Part shown: one piece after another, positions 1-11,736 of the stretch
Layout: each line of letters opens with the position of its first letter
How positions within the stretch are numbered: the stretch's first letter is position 1
Source: Varroa destructor
Taxonomy: Eukaryota > Arthropoda > Arachnida > Mesostigmata > Varroidae
Length of the DNA: 64,000 nucleotides
Direction of reading: 5' to 3'
Assembly: GCF_002443255.2 (NCBI RefSeq)
Contig: NW_019211455.1
Span: 12,160,280-12,224,279, forward strand
Made by a program: the position numbers and the translations under genes
Notes under the pieces: model-generated
The model's input: only the letters and a program-made list of their open reading frames with translations
Databases searched by the model: none
Told to the model about the DNA's origin: nothing

Positions 1-3000
1 CAGGCAATAGCTGCTATAACGGCGGCGTGATCTTCAGACCGCAACAGATAAGTACTATTAGACGCAAGCGAGCCGACGGCGCTTCTCTTACGACGTTTCG
101 AGTCAATAAATGCAATAGCCTACGATGGATTCGTTGGTGGGCTGATGCTGACGCGGCTGCTGTCGGTAGACTTACTGAGCTAGGAGGCTGCAGGCTTCAG
201 GTAACAGATGGTAACTAGTCATCGTGTCCTGGTTTAGAATCGAAAACAAGAGAAAGAAAGGAAACACGTCGATGACGCGCGAGGTGACTATTACATGTTA
301 CTGTCATGGAAAGAAAAATCTAATCGTAGACATAGCTGAATAATCAACTGATAATGCAGATAGCCTTGATGATAGCTGATGATAAAAAAGTATGGCTGTG
401 TAACCCTTGAATGAATGGGAGAGATAGCGAGATCAATTGAATGTGTAGCAGTTTTGTTTTTTTTTTTTCGATTTCATATTTATTAAGCTATATCTGCAAG
501 AATCAAATGTTATAGCAGTGGTAAACTTGAAGATGTTTAAGGGAACGGGTCGTGTGCCTATCTATCTATGACTTAAGAATCAGATAAGCTCTATTCAAGA
601 ACTGAGAAATATAATTCAAAAGCTCCTTTATTAAAAAGTGGGTAATTGACCAAGCGGCATTTTGGGTCTGTAACGAGTAAGACAGGCTGTCCTGCATGTT
701 TTTTTCTAATCTAGCCCAATGTGCTAATGGTTTGCTGTGGAAACCAACATTATTTTACTGACGTAAAACTTTCACAAACTCAACTCGCATGCAGGAATTT
801 TCTGCACGTTCTGTTTACCCGTGGCAGATGTATTTTGGGCCTTAGTTAGAATTGCTTTCGCAATCCGAACTTCCTGCCCGAAAAAGTAGTGTCCTTTCCT
901 CGAACTCCTGGCACTTGAGCGATCTGATTCAAAACAAAGACAAGGTTGAGCATGTACAGCAAAAGCGAGTATCTCAAGTTATTATAACCGAGACACGTAA
1001 TACGAATAAAAAGCGTACAAGAGGGTCGTTTAAGCGGTAAGCTTTAGGATTGCAACCCGCTAGCATCAGTCGCCAAACGCATGACACATCTCTTTGTATT
1101 GCTCATTTTGTACACGCGCTGTTTGTAAGTATTTAGATCCCCTGCTGTAGTAAAATACTTGTAAAAATTACCAATCCGTTAGCGACACGGATTCGCTGTC
1201 CGAGAACGTACTCCCTTATCGGATGCAACCCAACATCTAGCGCGGTACAGAACGCCTCGGCACGATCCTCTTTACTGTCAACTACAAAGTGGCGAAAACA
1301 CGGCCCAGCGAAATAAGATGACGATCACACATATACTATCAAAGAAAATTTCGATCAGCATCGATATTACGGTAACATAACGTGGCCTTCAGAAGAGGGA
1401 AGAGCGGGCGCTCCGTTGTGTCGTGCAAAAGTGGCTTACGATTCTATGAACGAAAATCATTGTTTTCCTTTTAATGAAATTGCACCAACATATACCGTAA
1501 CCCGTCCGTTTAGTAGTAAGGACGCTTCGATGCTCTACATGAACATGGCATCGTCTGTACAGTTAGGCCAAATAAGCCGCTACTGGTGACGTAATGTACG
1601 TTTGCATTACGTAAAAGACATATGCAAACATACATATACTAGGATGGGCGATTATAACACCAATTTATCGCGTCGCAGTGTGTTTATGCATTGATAACTA
1701 TGAGGAGATATCTCGCCGTTTCTCGAATAGATCCTTTTTACGTACATCATATTGGAAATCAACGTATCATATTTGGGTGCGTAGGTTTACAAAAGGCTTT
1801 CAGAGCTAACGTTTTATTCTTTAGGTACATGTAGACTGTTATCAGGGAATACAATATCAATGCTAACGGTACGTTCCCCTATATGTGGCCCAACAAGCAA
1901 ATGAAACGCAATGAGTCATATATTGGCCATTAACTGAATAGCGAAAATTGGTTATCTTTGTTCCAATGTTTTCTCGTTGATTTTCTCTAAATTAGCCCTA
2001 GATCTATTCTGTGACAACCATACAAATAGTAATCATAATCGTCATCATCATACAGGTAGATGACTATAAAAAAGAATTCGGTGTTAATTAAACTTCAAAG
2101 AAAATAACACAAACTATTTCACTGAAGTTAGTAATTGTCCCCTTGATGCGCGGCGTTTTTTTGACGCTTCATCAATCTATGTTCTGCACAATCTAAGCAG
2201 GCACACTATCCTGTCGTTGAGATAATTGCGAGGAGATATCTAGCTGGTTCTTTCTGAATGCATCTTTGTGCATAGATATTATTATCTTCAGATGTTTTCC
2301 GAAATCTCTCATTCGTAGTGTCGCAGTAGATCGAAGATTATTTATGACACAACAGGCACAATTGGCTATATTGGCGGAAATCAAGTGTTCCATGATTCAT
2401 TATCTCGTACAATGCGCGAGCGTAGGAGGAATCATTGAGGCAACATCCATAAAAAAAAAGGTGTTGCCTCGCGACTACTATAGAGGGGTTCTGCATCTGT
2501 TTGTTGCGGTCAATATAACGTGGCTAAAACAAAATGTCGACATTTATTTGGAAAATTCGCTTATCGCCGTTGGAAATAGCCATGGTAGGATGTATGTTTG
2601 AAATTGCTTGTAGTGTTTTTGGCTGAATAGTTAATGTTAGTATGTAAGATTGCGAATAATTTCATAACTGAGCAAATGACAAATAATAAATGACGGAATC
2701 CTATCTGCCTGTAAATGTCTACAGGTTAAAAACACCATTTATGGATGACGGTGCATGGCAGTACTCTCGGCAAAGACACAACATCAAAAACAAGTGAGGT
2801 TGTATTTTACCTGCAACCTTTGAGGACAACTGCGATTACTACTCCGATAGGACCGGTAGTACAAAATCGCGCGTAATTTTTAGAAAGCGGCAACGGGACC
2901 GTTGCTTACGCGTAGTGGGCCACAGCAAACAATGGGGTAACAAAAAAAAAAAGGAGCGTCTCATAGTGTTTTAGTGGGACACGACAAGAGGGACAAAACT

Positions 3001-3477
3001 TGTACAATCACGGCAATCTTTCTCTATGATCACTGCTCACACTTGTCTTCATCTATCTGCCGTCGCAACCACAATAATTCCCGGTGCAAGAAGGAACCGA
3101 CTTTCTTTTAAACTAAAACAAAGCAAAAAAATTAACGACAAACAAAAACAACGTCAAATAAAAGCGAAATATCTGATATTATTTGTTAAATATTACATGC
3201 TTCAGTAACTCAAAAATGCCAAGCGCCTCGCGGAAAACGGAAGGTGCGTTTCGCATGGGCTTCTGCATCGTTTACTACTGGCCGCCGCAATGAAACAGAC
3301 CAATCTATATCCCAATTTACAGCCTTACTTCGAATGATTCCGCTTTAAGTTACAGTTTTTTTTCCTCGCACCGATGCTCCGATTTAGAAGCTATCTCATA
3401 CAACATAGTATATATTGCGCTTTTTAAATAGATCACTGGTTATTTCTAATTACCTTATTGATCCCATACCATCGGCA
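1..3477. other. Non-coding AT-rich region, no supported gene
   Basis: The short open frames here (for example at 852-1040 and 2266-2601 on the plus strand) show no recognisable family motif, no compositional contrast with the surroundings, and no convincing splice partners. I see no RNA gene or transposon signature. It is best treated as intergenic or intronic sequence. Confidence 0.5.
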
Positions 3478-6400
3478 TCAAGAAGTCGCGTTACGCTGAG
3501 CGACGATCACGGGGGAAGACGATCTTGAAGTGATTCCCTTTGAGCTGCTGTTGTTGTCGTCGTCGATGTTATGGCCGCTGATGGACCCTGTACCGACGTA
3601 CCCGTTCGACTTCAATAACTCTCTGATCTGGTGTACTCCAGAGGTGTGCTAAACAGTTTATTGGTGTAACGTGAAGACTAACTGTTGTTCGCAGTCGCAT
3701 AAAACGAACGCAGTGTTCTAGCGATCATCGATACGAGCTGGCCAGGCGCTGCTGCACGTAGATTCCCAACGGGTCACTATTACTGCTACGGCTATTGCGT
3801 CAGAGTCTAATACTTCAACTGAATCTTCAGAGTTGAAGCAGACTTGCGTTAGACAGGCAGTCGCTCGCACGAATTTAACATTGATTTTCCTCGGCGCGAA
3901 GACATTGAAGCTCACACAGTCGGCGCACAGGCAAAGCTCATTTCTCGCTCAGATATCCACAATGAATACCCAGTTTGACTCACATACAGAGTAAAATTCT
4001 TGTTGTTACCATTGTCTGCTGGCGAAAACCGCGAAACCGCTTGCCCTGACGGTGCGTGGAATCAGCTGGAACGTGTTGTCATGCCGAGTTTTTCACTCAG
4101 TCGGTTTCGAACCCACGCTGCTTCAAACAGCTAATGACCGCCCAACTGATCAAGCAACTAGATCGCGTTCGGTGTCTCTGCTTTCAACCGGCTCGGGTCA
4201 CTCGATTCCACGACACTGCGAACTTTTTCAGTTCAGTTCCGTGGACAAAGGAAAAAACATAGCAATAGCAGTAACAGAGGCTGAAACGGAGAGTGCAAAT
4301 AGTTGCAAACAGATATAGGAATAGGCAGTCTGCAGTATCGCACGGCGAGGCGTGAGCTGAAGTCGCCAAAGTGGCTTAGCAGAATCGCAGACGCATCAAA
4401 CAATCTGCAGGAAAAACATCACTGACCTTGTCAAAGCACTGTGATATATTAAAGACGGCTGCAAATATAGGGTAGACTAATCCTGTCCTGATTATCCAGG
4501 GAATGATGGGCGATGGTACTGTGAATAAGGTTTTTCCTTGCATTCATGAAAACTGTAGCTGCGCCAATGATAGCGAACATGTTCTTTTATGGCTGTCCGG
4601 ATAAGCTCGTATTGCTGCCTGAAGCACCACAATTAACGCTTGCACCAACCCTAAATTTCGAAATATCTATCCAGGCTATCATGTAATGGCCAGAATAGTC
4701 ATGTATTCAATCCGATCTGTGAAAGGCATTAAGATGTGACTACCTATGGGATGGGTCGTGAGTGGCGTATATGGGCGCTCTGAATTAAACTGAAAACAAA
4801 TAAACAAGAATCGCTCATTTCGTATATCGTATAAATACATCATATATACATTGATTTTGATCGATTAATTAGTGAAGTTTATACACGGCGTAGAGGGTTA
4901 TAGTACAAGGTTCAAGTGCTGAGCTTGAGGTTGCCTTCGTATCGACTCTCAGCTATAGCCCCGACGCCATCCCTTATAGCATAATAAATAGTTATTCTTA
5001 TGTATTCGAATATTTCTTTCAAAAAAATTCTATTTTTGTTACTTGGTGCCTGACAGCGAGATGTTGGTTTATTTAGCATTAAATTCGTATATGAAAATTA
5101 TTTATAGGAACGTTTCGCCATAGTGTGGCCTGATTGATAGTGTCCAGTTATGTGTTGATTTAGGCGTCATGCTGGTTTCGCGTCTGACGTACATGCCTTT
5201 TTCTTTAAGCGTTTAGAATTATGCTAACAAGTACTTGGAATGGTGGCGCTTCGGTCGATTCGAAGATGTGCACTTCACTGAAATAGGACTTCGAAATATT
5301 TCACCTATTCAAATATTTCGCCAAAATAGCTTAGACCATCGCGTAAACCGGTCGTTGTATCTGCTGCTGTTCTAACTAAAACGGGTTTGGTTATGGGCTA
5401 TGACCCTATGAATTCTGCACTACCTGTTATCTAGAATCAATTTTCTTTTACAACTTCTGTTGGTCACTTCCGTAACGCTCACCTCTGTTGATCTTGTTCA
5501 ATTATTGCTGTGTATTTTCAAGTGGCTCGAGACAGTCCAGATTACCTTTGGTGGGAGCTAGAAAATCGGCCGGGCTTCGTTACGATACTATATAGATTTA
5601 TCTATAAGCAAAAATCCCAGTGAATTATACTTAATCATATCTATAAGGAAAACTATAGGACTCAATAATTACTTACAGGCCTTCGAGTATATGAAAGTAT
5701 TTTGCGTGCCCTATGAAGATATTATTCAAGAGAATGGTTGTTTTTATTTATAATTCTATTCAAACTAGATCGCCGAACCGAAGGACCCCTTGCCGACAAT
5801 TATATCTACATACTTTTATCGGATATCAAGACGACAACAGCGGAACATCAGTTGCTAAATTCGCTCGTTACGTTGCCGCTGATACAGAAAACATTATTAG
5901 TGAAAATTCCCGCTATGTGTTAGGCGTCCAAAGATAGACACGCAGTCACCAATCAATTGTTAGCGCTGAGTACGTTAATGTACGTCCTATTCCCTGTAGG
6001 TGACTTTTGGTACAGCACGCCAAGTGAAGCCTGTACGACTAAAACGTGTTGCATAGGACATTTTTCATGGCTTCAACATGCATGCTTGTCACCGATTCGT
6101 TTCTTTATCAACCTCATATTAGTTTACTATCTACCTGTAGAGATCCACCGTTACTTCGTCGATTGTCCCATGCGCTGCCGTTGACAGTTTCGGAAAAGGT
6201 AGCTTCAATACCGTCACTATCAATGGTATTCGCGATCTGCTCAAGCCAAATAGTAGTCATGTCTGGATCCGCTACAAGTCCTTTAGTGTAGTTCTAGTGT
6301 AGTAGATTGAACAAATTTAAAGCTGCTTTGTTGTGGGCTTTTGATAGTCGAGAGAGAGAAAAAACGCTCGGAAATTTGAGTATTTTTGTCAGCCCCGTTC

Positions 6401-9243
6401 AGTTTCTAAACACCTCGGCCTTTCCAGGTTTGATTAACTATAGCAGACACAAGGTTCAACGCATATTGAGGTGTTCAAAACACAGATAACCTCTTTAACC
6501 TTTTATAAAAAGCTGACTGCACGACAACTTTTCAAGCACCCTGTATACAGACTGTTTCAAAAGTTTTAAGTTCATACTTGAGAAGATGGTGGTGTTCAGT
6601 AAATGAAGCGTTTTTTACAATTGGATTGCGGAGTACCACTGTTTGATGGGATAGCAACATCTGCTAATAAGACGTAATGCTTCTTTCGTCAACGTTAAGT
6701 GTGTATGGTCGCCGATGCTGGTTACTTCGAGTACTCGTCGTGAGTGTCAATAACTGACCTAGCCAACAAGTCGCTTATCTCAAAAGTTTAAAAGGATGCT
6801 CGATTGAGCTCTACGAAAAGTATGTTACGTTACTACGCTCGAAAAATGAAGCTCGTTTCGATGAGTCTATATAGAAGAGTCTTGATTTTTTACAAATACA
6901 ACTAGGCTGGTAAAAGGTATGATGGGTTAAAATTAAACTGAAGTCGGAATTTATTAATTAGGTCGTGGTTTTTCAAACAAGCACATAAATCCTAAAGTGA
7001 TATCTGTCAAATCATTCTTTCACTCATTTTAATTTTTCGTAATAAACGAAAGCGGTGCGTCGTTGTTTTACGAGGGATATCATCACTTCATTGAACTTTA
7101 TCGCCTCCTAGAGAATTGACTCCGATTCAAGATCGTCCTATATAAACCATTGCCTTCGCCCTATGAACGCATCAGCTATAACCGGAAATCCTAGATGTTT
7201 GTTCAAAGGTAATGATAAACGTACCATAGAATGCGGTTCGATTCGTCTTCAACTTTCCACTTGTCTTCGTCAACTGTACAAGTATTGTCCAATAAATGTT
7301 TGATAGAGAGTTATGTATAGATGTGTATGTACGTCACAAAGGGTCTGGGCCCAAATGAAAACAGATGCTGATCGGTAGGGTACGCACGAAAGCAAGTTGT
7401 TTCATAGGCACAGAAAGCAGATGGCAAGCCACTTACCAGACTGAATCAGCATGGTAATTGGTGAAGTTTCCAGACTATTTTTGAGTAACGCCGGGCGATT
7501 GAAGGCACCGCTTCACTCGAACTGAGGGTCCTATAAAAGACCACGAACGTTGTCGTATTATAGGGTATGACGCTCGTAGTAATTTCTAAAAATAAAACGT
7601 AGAAATAGATTGTAAACACTAAGTTTCGTAAAAACTCGGGAACGGTGCGGAAACTTTGAAGTCAAATGAAGGATACTGTGGAGCTGTCTGGATACGACGA
7701 TAGGTTTTATGCGGAAGAGTCCCAAAACGCATACCCAATTAGCCAAACACACATCAAACGTCTATAATTAAATTCATGTCTACAAAAGCCCTACGAAATC
7801 TAAAACCATTTAGTAATGCTATTGAACTAATACCTTACATACACAACTTGGATATATCTTTTTGAGGGTTAGCACCCGTGAACGGTATATGCCATGCAAA
7901 CGCTCTCCACAACATCCTAGCGTCTTACTTATCATCAACGTCCTGCGTCTCGTCGAAGACGGCCTTATGTCTCTATCAATCGATTACGCCAGGTCGGTAA
8001 CCTAGCATTATATTTCGACTCTGTTTGCAATGTGATAGATTATAAGAGTGATGTTAAGGGGCCCTTATGCACCGTGTGATTTCAGGAGCATTGTATGCGC
8101 GATTCGGATAGGTGTATTTTTCCTATAGATCTATCTAGAGATAGAAAGTGTTAGCTTTACTCTATGAATGGACTGCGGCATACTTAGGCTACTATGATTA
8201 TTTTGAAGTGCGTACGAGCTTTTTCAAGAACCTGTTCGAGGCCTGGAGTTCAGGAGGTCAAATTTACCCTTGTGCAGCCACCTAGTTTAGCGTTTTGAAA
8301 TTTCCACATATTTTTTTTAGTTCTATTTAAACCAATAATTAGTTAGTGGCCCCTTTCTTCTCCCCGAAAAATAAAGTTGCATATGGTATTTTCTTGTTCG
8401 TGCGAACCGATCCGTGAAGGATGTAAAACGGGGTATATTATTTGGAAATTATAAATATCTGTCCCTCGCAAAATATTCCTAGTTTATGCGTATCGAACTT
8501 AATTGAGCAAATATCGTTTTTTTTTTTTCTATGTTTTAAAACGTTTCGTTCTGTTAAGATATTCAAGTGTTTATGCCGTTGAACTCAACGTTATATTCAT
8601 TCTGTGATATCAGTCACACTCAAAATGCCAACAACTGTAACATATCTCGCTTGACTCGAATGACTGATAGCCCAAGCTGGTGGAACAGCTGCGCTTGTCG
8701 CAATTGCAGCTAATACGTTAGGCTGACCGGCCGACTTTTGTAGCGCGGCCACCAACATGATGTTATACGGCCATTTTCATTCATGCTGAACAATAAACAA
8801 AATATGACATCAACCAATCATAATAAGGAAAGATAACCGACGAAGTAGGTCAAATCACGTGCTCATACGCGACAGTACTAACAAGAAGGCGTCATAGATA
8901 TCTGTTAGCAGTGATGACGTGTTGCTCACTGAAGTACAGTGATGTATTACTGCGGTATATCGACCACGAGCCACCTGTTGATCATCACCTGCTGATATTC
9001 GAACGAAACTCGTATGTGCGCATGTGTGTCCTACTTCACCTGGTATGGCCCAGATCTTCCTCAGTGGGAATAGTCAGTTGGGTATGTTTCACACGTACAG
9101 TGCCACATTATTACGCGTCCATTAATGACCTGTTTAGCCAAGTTACTGGACTTCGTGTCTACGTTTAAAGGCACTTCCGCTGTTTCAGTAGTTGGTGTCG
9201 ATAAGTTAAAGTTGACAAGTTTTGTAGTTCTTCTTCTCGTCAT
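3478..9243 (-). CDS. Hypothetical three-exon gene model (weak)
   Basis: I do not recognise this protein. Three minus-strand segments are more GC-rich and protein-like than their surroundings and join in phase 0: 9243-9130 (starts MTRRRTTKLV, ends with a weak gtcatt donor), 6293-6135 (ADPDMTTIWLEQIAN, between ACTAG and CAG/gtagat) and 3648-3478 (acceptor TTTAG, VHQIRELLKSNGYVG, then a Ser/Asp/Asn-rich tail and a stop). Together they give about 147 residues. The last exon has a hydrophilic, low-complexity end. The long introns and the weak first donor are the main reasons for doubt. Each segment could also be chance, and more exons may be missing. No function is proposed. Confidence 0.22.
4095..4160 (-). 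repeat. tRNA-like segment (possible tRNA-derived SINE or tRNA pseudogene)
   Basis: Read on the minus strand, there is an A-box-like TGATCAGTTGGG, then a 7-nt loop closed by a GCTG/CAGC stem, then a B-box-like GGTTCGAAACC. The variable arm is missing and the T-stem does not pair properly, so this is not a functional tRNA. On the plus strand it reads as GFEPT, a peptide typical of translated tRNA-derived repeats. Confidence 0.35.
6294..9129. other. Intergenic or intronic DNA without supported genes
   Basis: This would be the first intron of the weak minus-strand model if that model is real. The open frame at 7558-7752 and the overlapping frames around 8911-9168 have no family signature. No mobile element was recognised. 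Confidence 0.4.
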
Positions 9244-9960
9244 TGCATATGACCGTTCATGGCTAGGCAGTATTATAGATCAAGGCGCGCAGTATCACGC
9301 GTCGGTATAGAGCATATCCTCTTCAATACGTGTTTTCGTGTGATCTTTCTTTTCTTTACAGTTGATAGATAATCGAAAACGATATTCGCGTTTCTCTTGT
9401 TGCCGTCAAACAACCAGCGACAACCACCGATCGTTACTATGATGGGGATTTCCCTTCTATCTTGAGGCCCACTCAGGTCTTCTCGCCACCTCTTTAGGCT
9501 AACGGCCCGGCGATGGTTCCTATTTTGACGGCGATCCGCTGTACCTTCTGTTCACGGCATGTTGATGGTGGTCCACAGGCCCTTCTTTTCGAGGTCCACG
9601 AATGACATAGCAGCAAGAGAATCACGTCTGCATCGCGGCCTATACCAAAAATAATCGCATAACGGCACCAGTATCATAACGTAAACGTGCTAAAAAACAT
9701 AAAAAGTGCTAACGGCCAGCCGTTGACCGACAAAACGTTATAGGCCAACCTAATGGCTTATAGACCCGAAGCCATTTCGAAATATATCAGGCACTAGCTA
9801 ATTTGCTTCATCTCCTCACCCTACGCCTTTGCGCATGCGACCAGCCTTCAGGCCCTAACCGAATCAAGCAATTTTAGGAAAATAGAATTGCGGAGAGCGG
9901 CCTATTCGTGTCATCTAGCGCCGATCCCTGCTGCTGTGTGGAGGTGCGCCGCAATGCGGG

Positions 9961-11736
9961 ATGTTGCCATTGCTTAAACTGTTGTCGTCTCTCTATTCGA
10001 GAGTTAGGGTCGGAGAAAATCCAGCAGTAAAAGGCTCAGGTCACACTGCAAGCAAGCCAACCCGTTCGTGCAAAGCATCCCAACGGACTTCTAGGCAAGG
10101 GATGATCACAATTCGGACAAGGTGTGCCATTGTGCTCGTAATTCTCAATACGATGCTATTTACGTTTGCGGTCGTGTGCTTCTCGATGCACGTCATGGAT
10201 CGCGCCTCGCCAGCGTGGAAAGGCGGGTCTGGTTTGCCGAAGATGCATCAGCAGTTTTTGCCGCAACGAGCGCATCGGGCACGAAATCGCCTCCTAATGA
10301 AAGAGGACGTGCCGTGTACGTATAACAATACGATGACGTTGTTTATCCTTTCCGACGGAGTCAATCGTGAGAGACGGAGCTCGCTGCGTCGGATATATCG
10401 TGGCCGAAGAAGCGTACGCAACTTTTGCATGAAATACTTTTTTGTCATATACGGTGAATTGCAGAAGAGTGAGAAGGTCTTATCTGATTATTTGATGATT
10501 TCATCATATATTCAAGATTACGTGGAACCTCAAAAGATCCATTTTGCGTACAAGAGCAAACCTAAAGTGGATCTTAAGCTGAAGTCGGCCTTAAGCGCGT
10601 TACAAGATCCGACGAGTTCTGAGAGCTCGAGCGAGGAGACCACTGAGGATGAGTCTGAAGAGACCGTTGAGGAGACCATCGAAGAAGATGATACCCAGAA
10701 AAAAAATCGAACTAATCGTGTTAATGCCACTCTAGATGCTTTATTAAAGGGTAGAGATGTCGGTAAAAGACACCTAAGGTATCGGATACAGGTAACAACA
10801 TTGCCTCCTCGGAATAGCCCGCATAATATTGATGCACTTTTACAAGCTCTCTCGACACCAAACGACGTTAGAGCTGCGAAAATCCCCGTAGTTAGGCCTT
10901 CGATAATGGGCCCCAATATAACTAGGAATGTTAGTGTCAACTACACTGGTATCGATGGACAACTTCCGCGTAGACTTAAAGAGGTATTTTCATCGAAGTA
11001 CAGACTTCGTTCTCAGCGTGACGAGCTCGACGCTCATACAGAAATGGCGAGCGACGAGGACCACTCAACAACCACCACTGCACCCAGCTTTTTCGAGGGT
11101 CTCGCAAGTGGGGTGAAGAGTCTATTTGAAGTGACTTCGAAGACTCGCACAACCACACCAACGCCTGTCGACGACGAGGAAGAAGTGCTGGAACTATCTG
11201 ACTACGAGAAGGAAGAGAAACCACGGGTGACGCCATTCGCGACCCGCTGCGATGGTCGCACCTGTGTCCCGATTGAACCACCGGAACCGTGCAACTGCAG
11301 CGAAAGGATGACAGAACGACTCGCACCAGACTCGCCAAGTCGGATGAACTCGTTTATAAGCATCTCGAAAATACAAGACAATCGTCGACTTGAAGAGGCA
11401 TCGTCGAACTCCCGCTGGAAGGTGTTCGTTCAAGATCAGCAGCCTATCGAACTGAACAGTCTTGTAGCGTACCTTAACCACGAGGCAAAGGTACTAGCTA
11501 AACTGGAGCCATGTTGTAGTTCCCTGGATGGCTGTCCTGGCTGCAATCACATGTTTCAGCAAAAACTGCTTGTCTCGACGAAACTCGTGCCCACGATATC
11601 TACAAAAGACACGTTTGCGTTAGAAGATGATGTTCGAAAGATTCTCTGGAATGACCCGAACGATGTAATTCTTGAATTTCACGTCGAGCCCCGCGGTCGA
11701 AAGGTGACGCGGTACTGGAAAGTGTTCAATATGTAA
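9961..11736 (+). CDS. Type II membrane protein, GT31-like beginning, acidic disordered middle
   Basis: This is an intron-free 591-codon frame, far longer than chance. The N-terminus is basic, followed by one hydrophobic segment (about residues 55-75, CAIVLVILNTMLFTFAVVCF) with Arg before it, which suggests a type II signal anchor with a lumenal or extracellular C-terminus. Met48 just before the anchor is an alternative start. Residues about 119-190 (MTLFILSDGVNRERRSSLRR, then FFVIYG) resemble the start of a GT31 beta-1,3-galactosyltransferase domain. I see no DxD motif or the rest of that fold. Residues about 205-240 are very Glu/Ser-rich and the middle is disordered. The C-terminal part has Cys clusters (RCDGRTCVPIEPPEPCNC and CCSSLDGCPGC). 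N122 is a possible glycosylation site. The gene is surely real, but its function is unknown. The GT31 link is only a resemblance. Confidence 0.7.
   Translation: MLPLLKLLSSLYSRVRVGENPAVKGSGHTASKPTRSCKASQRTSRQGMITIRTRCAIVLVILNTMLFTFAVVCFSMHVMDRASPAWKGGSGLPKMHQQFLPQRAHRARNRLLMKEDVPCTYNNTMTLFILSDGVNRERRSSLRRIYRGRRSVRNFCMKYFFVIYGELQKSEKVLSDYLMISSYIQDYVEPQKIHFAYKSKPKVDLKLKSALSALQDPTSSESSSEETTEDESEETVEETIEEDDTQKKNRTNRVNATLDALLKGRDVGKRHLRYRIQVTTLPPRNSPHNIDALLQALSTPNDVRAAKIPVVRPSIMGPNITRNVSVNYTGIDGQLPRRLKEVFSSKYRLRSQRDELDAHTEMASDEDHSTTTTAPSFFEGLASGVKSLFEVTSKTRTTTPTPVDDEEEVLELSDYEKEEKPRVTPFATRCDGRTCVPIEPPEPCNCSERMTERLAPDSPSRMNSFISISKIQDNRRLEEASSNSRWKVFVQDQQPIELNSLVAYLNHEAKVLAKLEPCCSSLDGCPGCNHMFQQKLLVSTKLVPTISTKDTFALEDDVRKILWNDPNDVILEFHVEPRGRKVTRYWKVFNM

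Noticed and set aside
2266..2601. 111-codon plus-strand open frame
   Set aside because: AT-rich, with no family motif, splice partners or compositional contrast. It is likely chance.
9400..9640. GC-richer block reading RRAVSLKRWREDL on the minus strand, thought to be a LINE fragment
   Set aside because: The similarity to retrotransposon C-termini is too short and not followed by further motifs.
10530..11481. Minus-strand frames of 95-136 codons
   Set aside because: They lie opposite the 591-codon plus-strand frame and mirror its codon composition.
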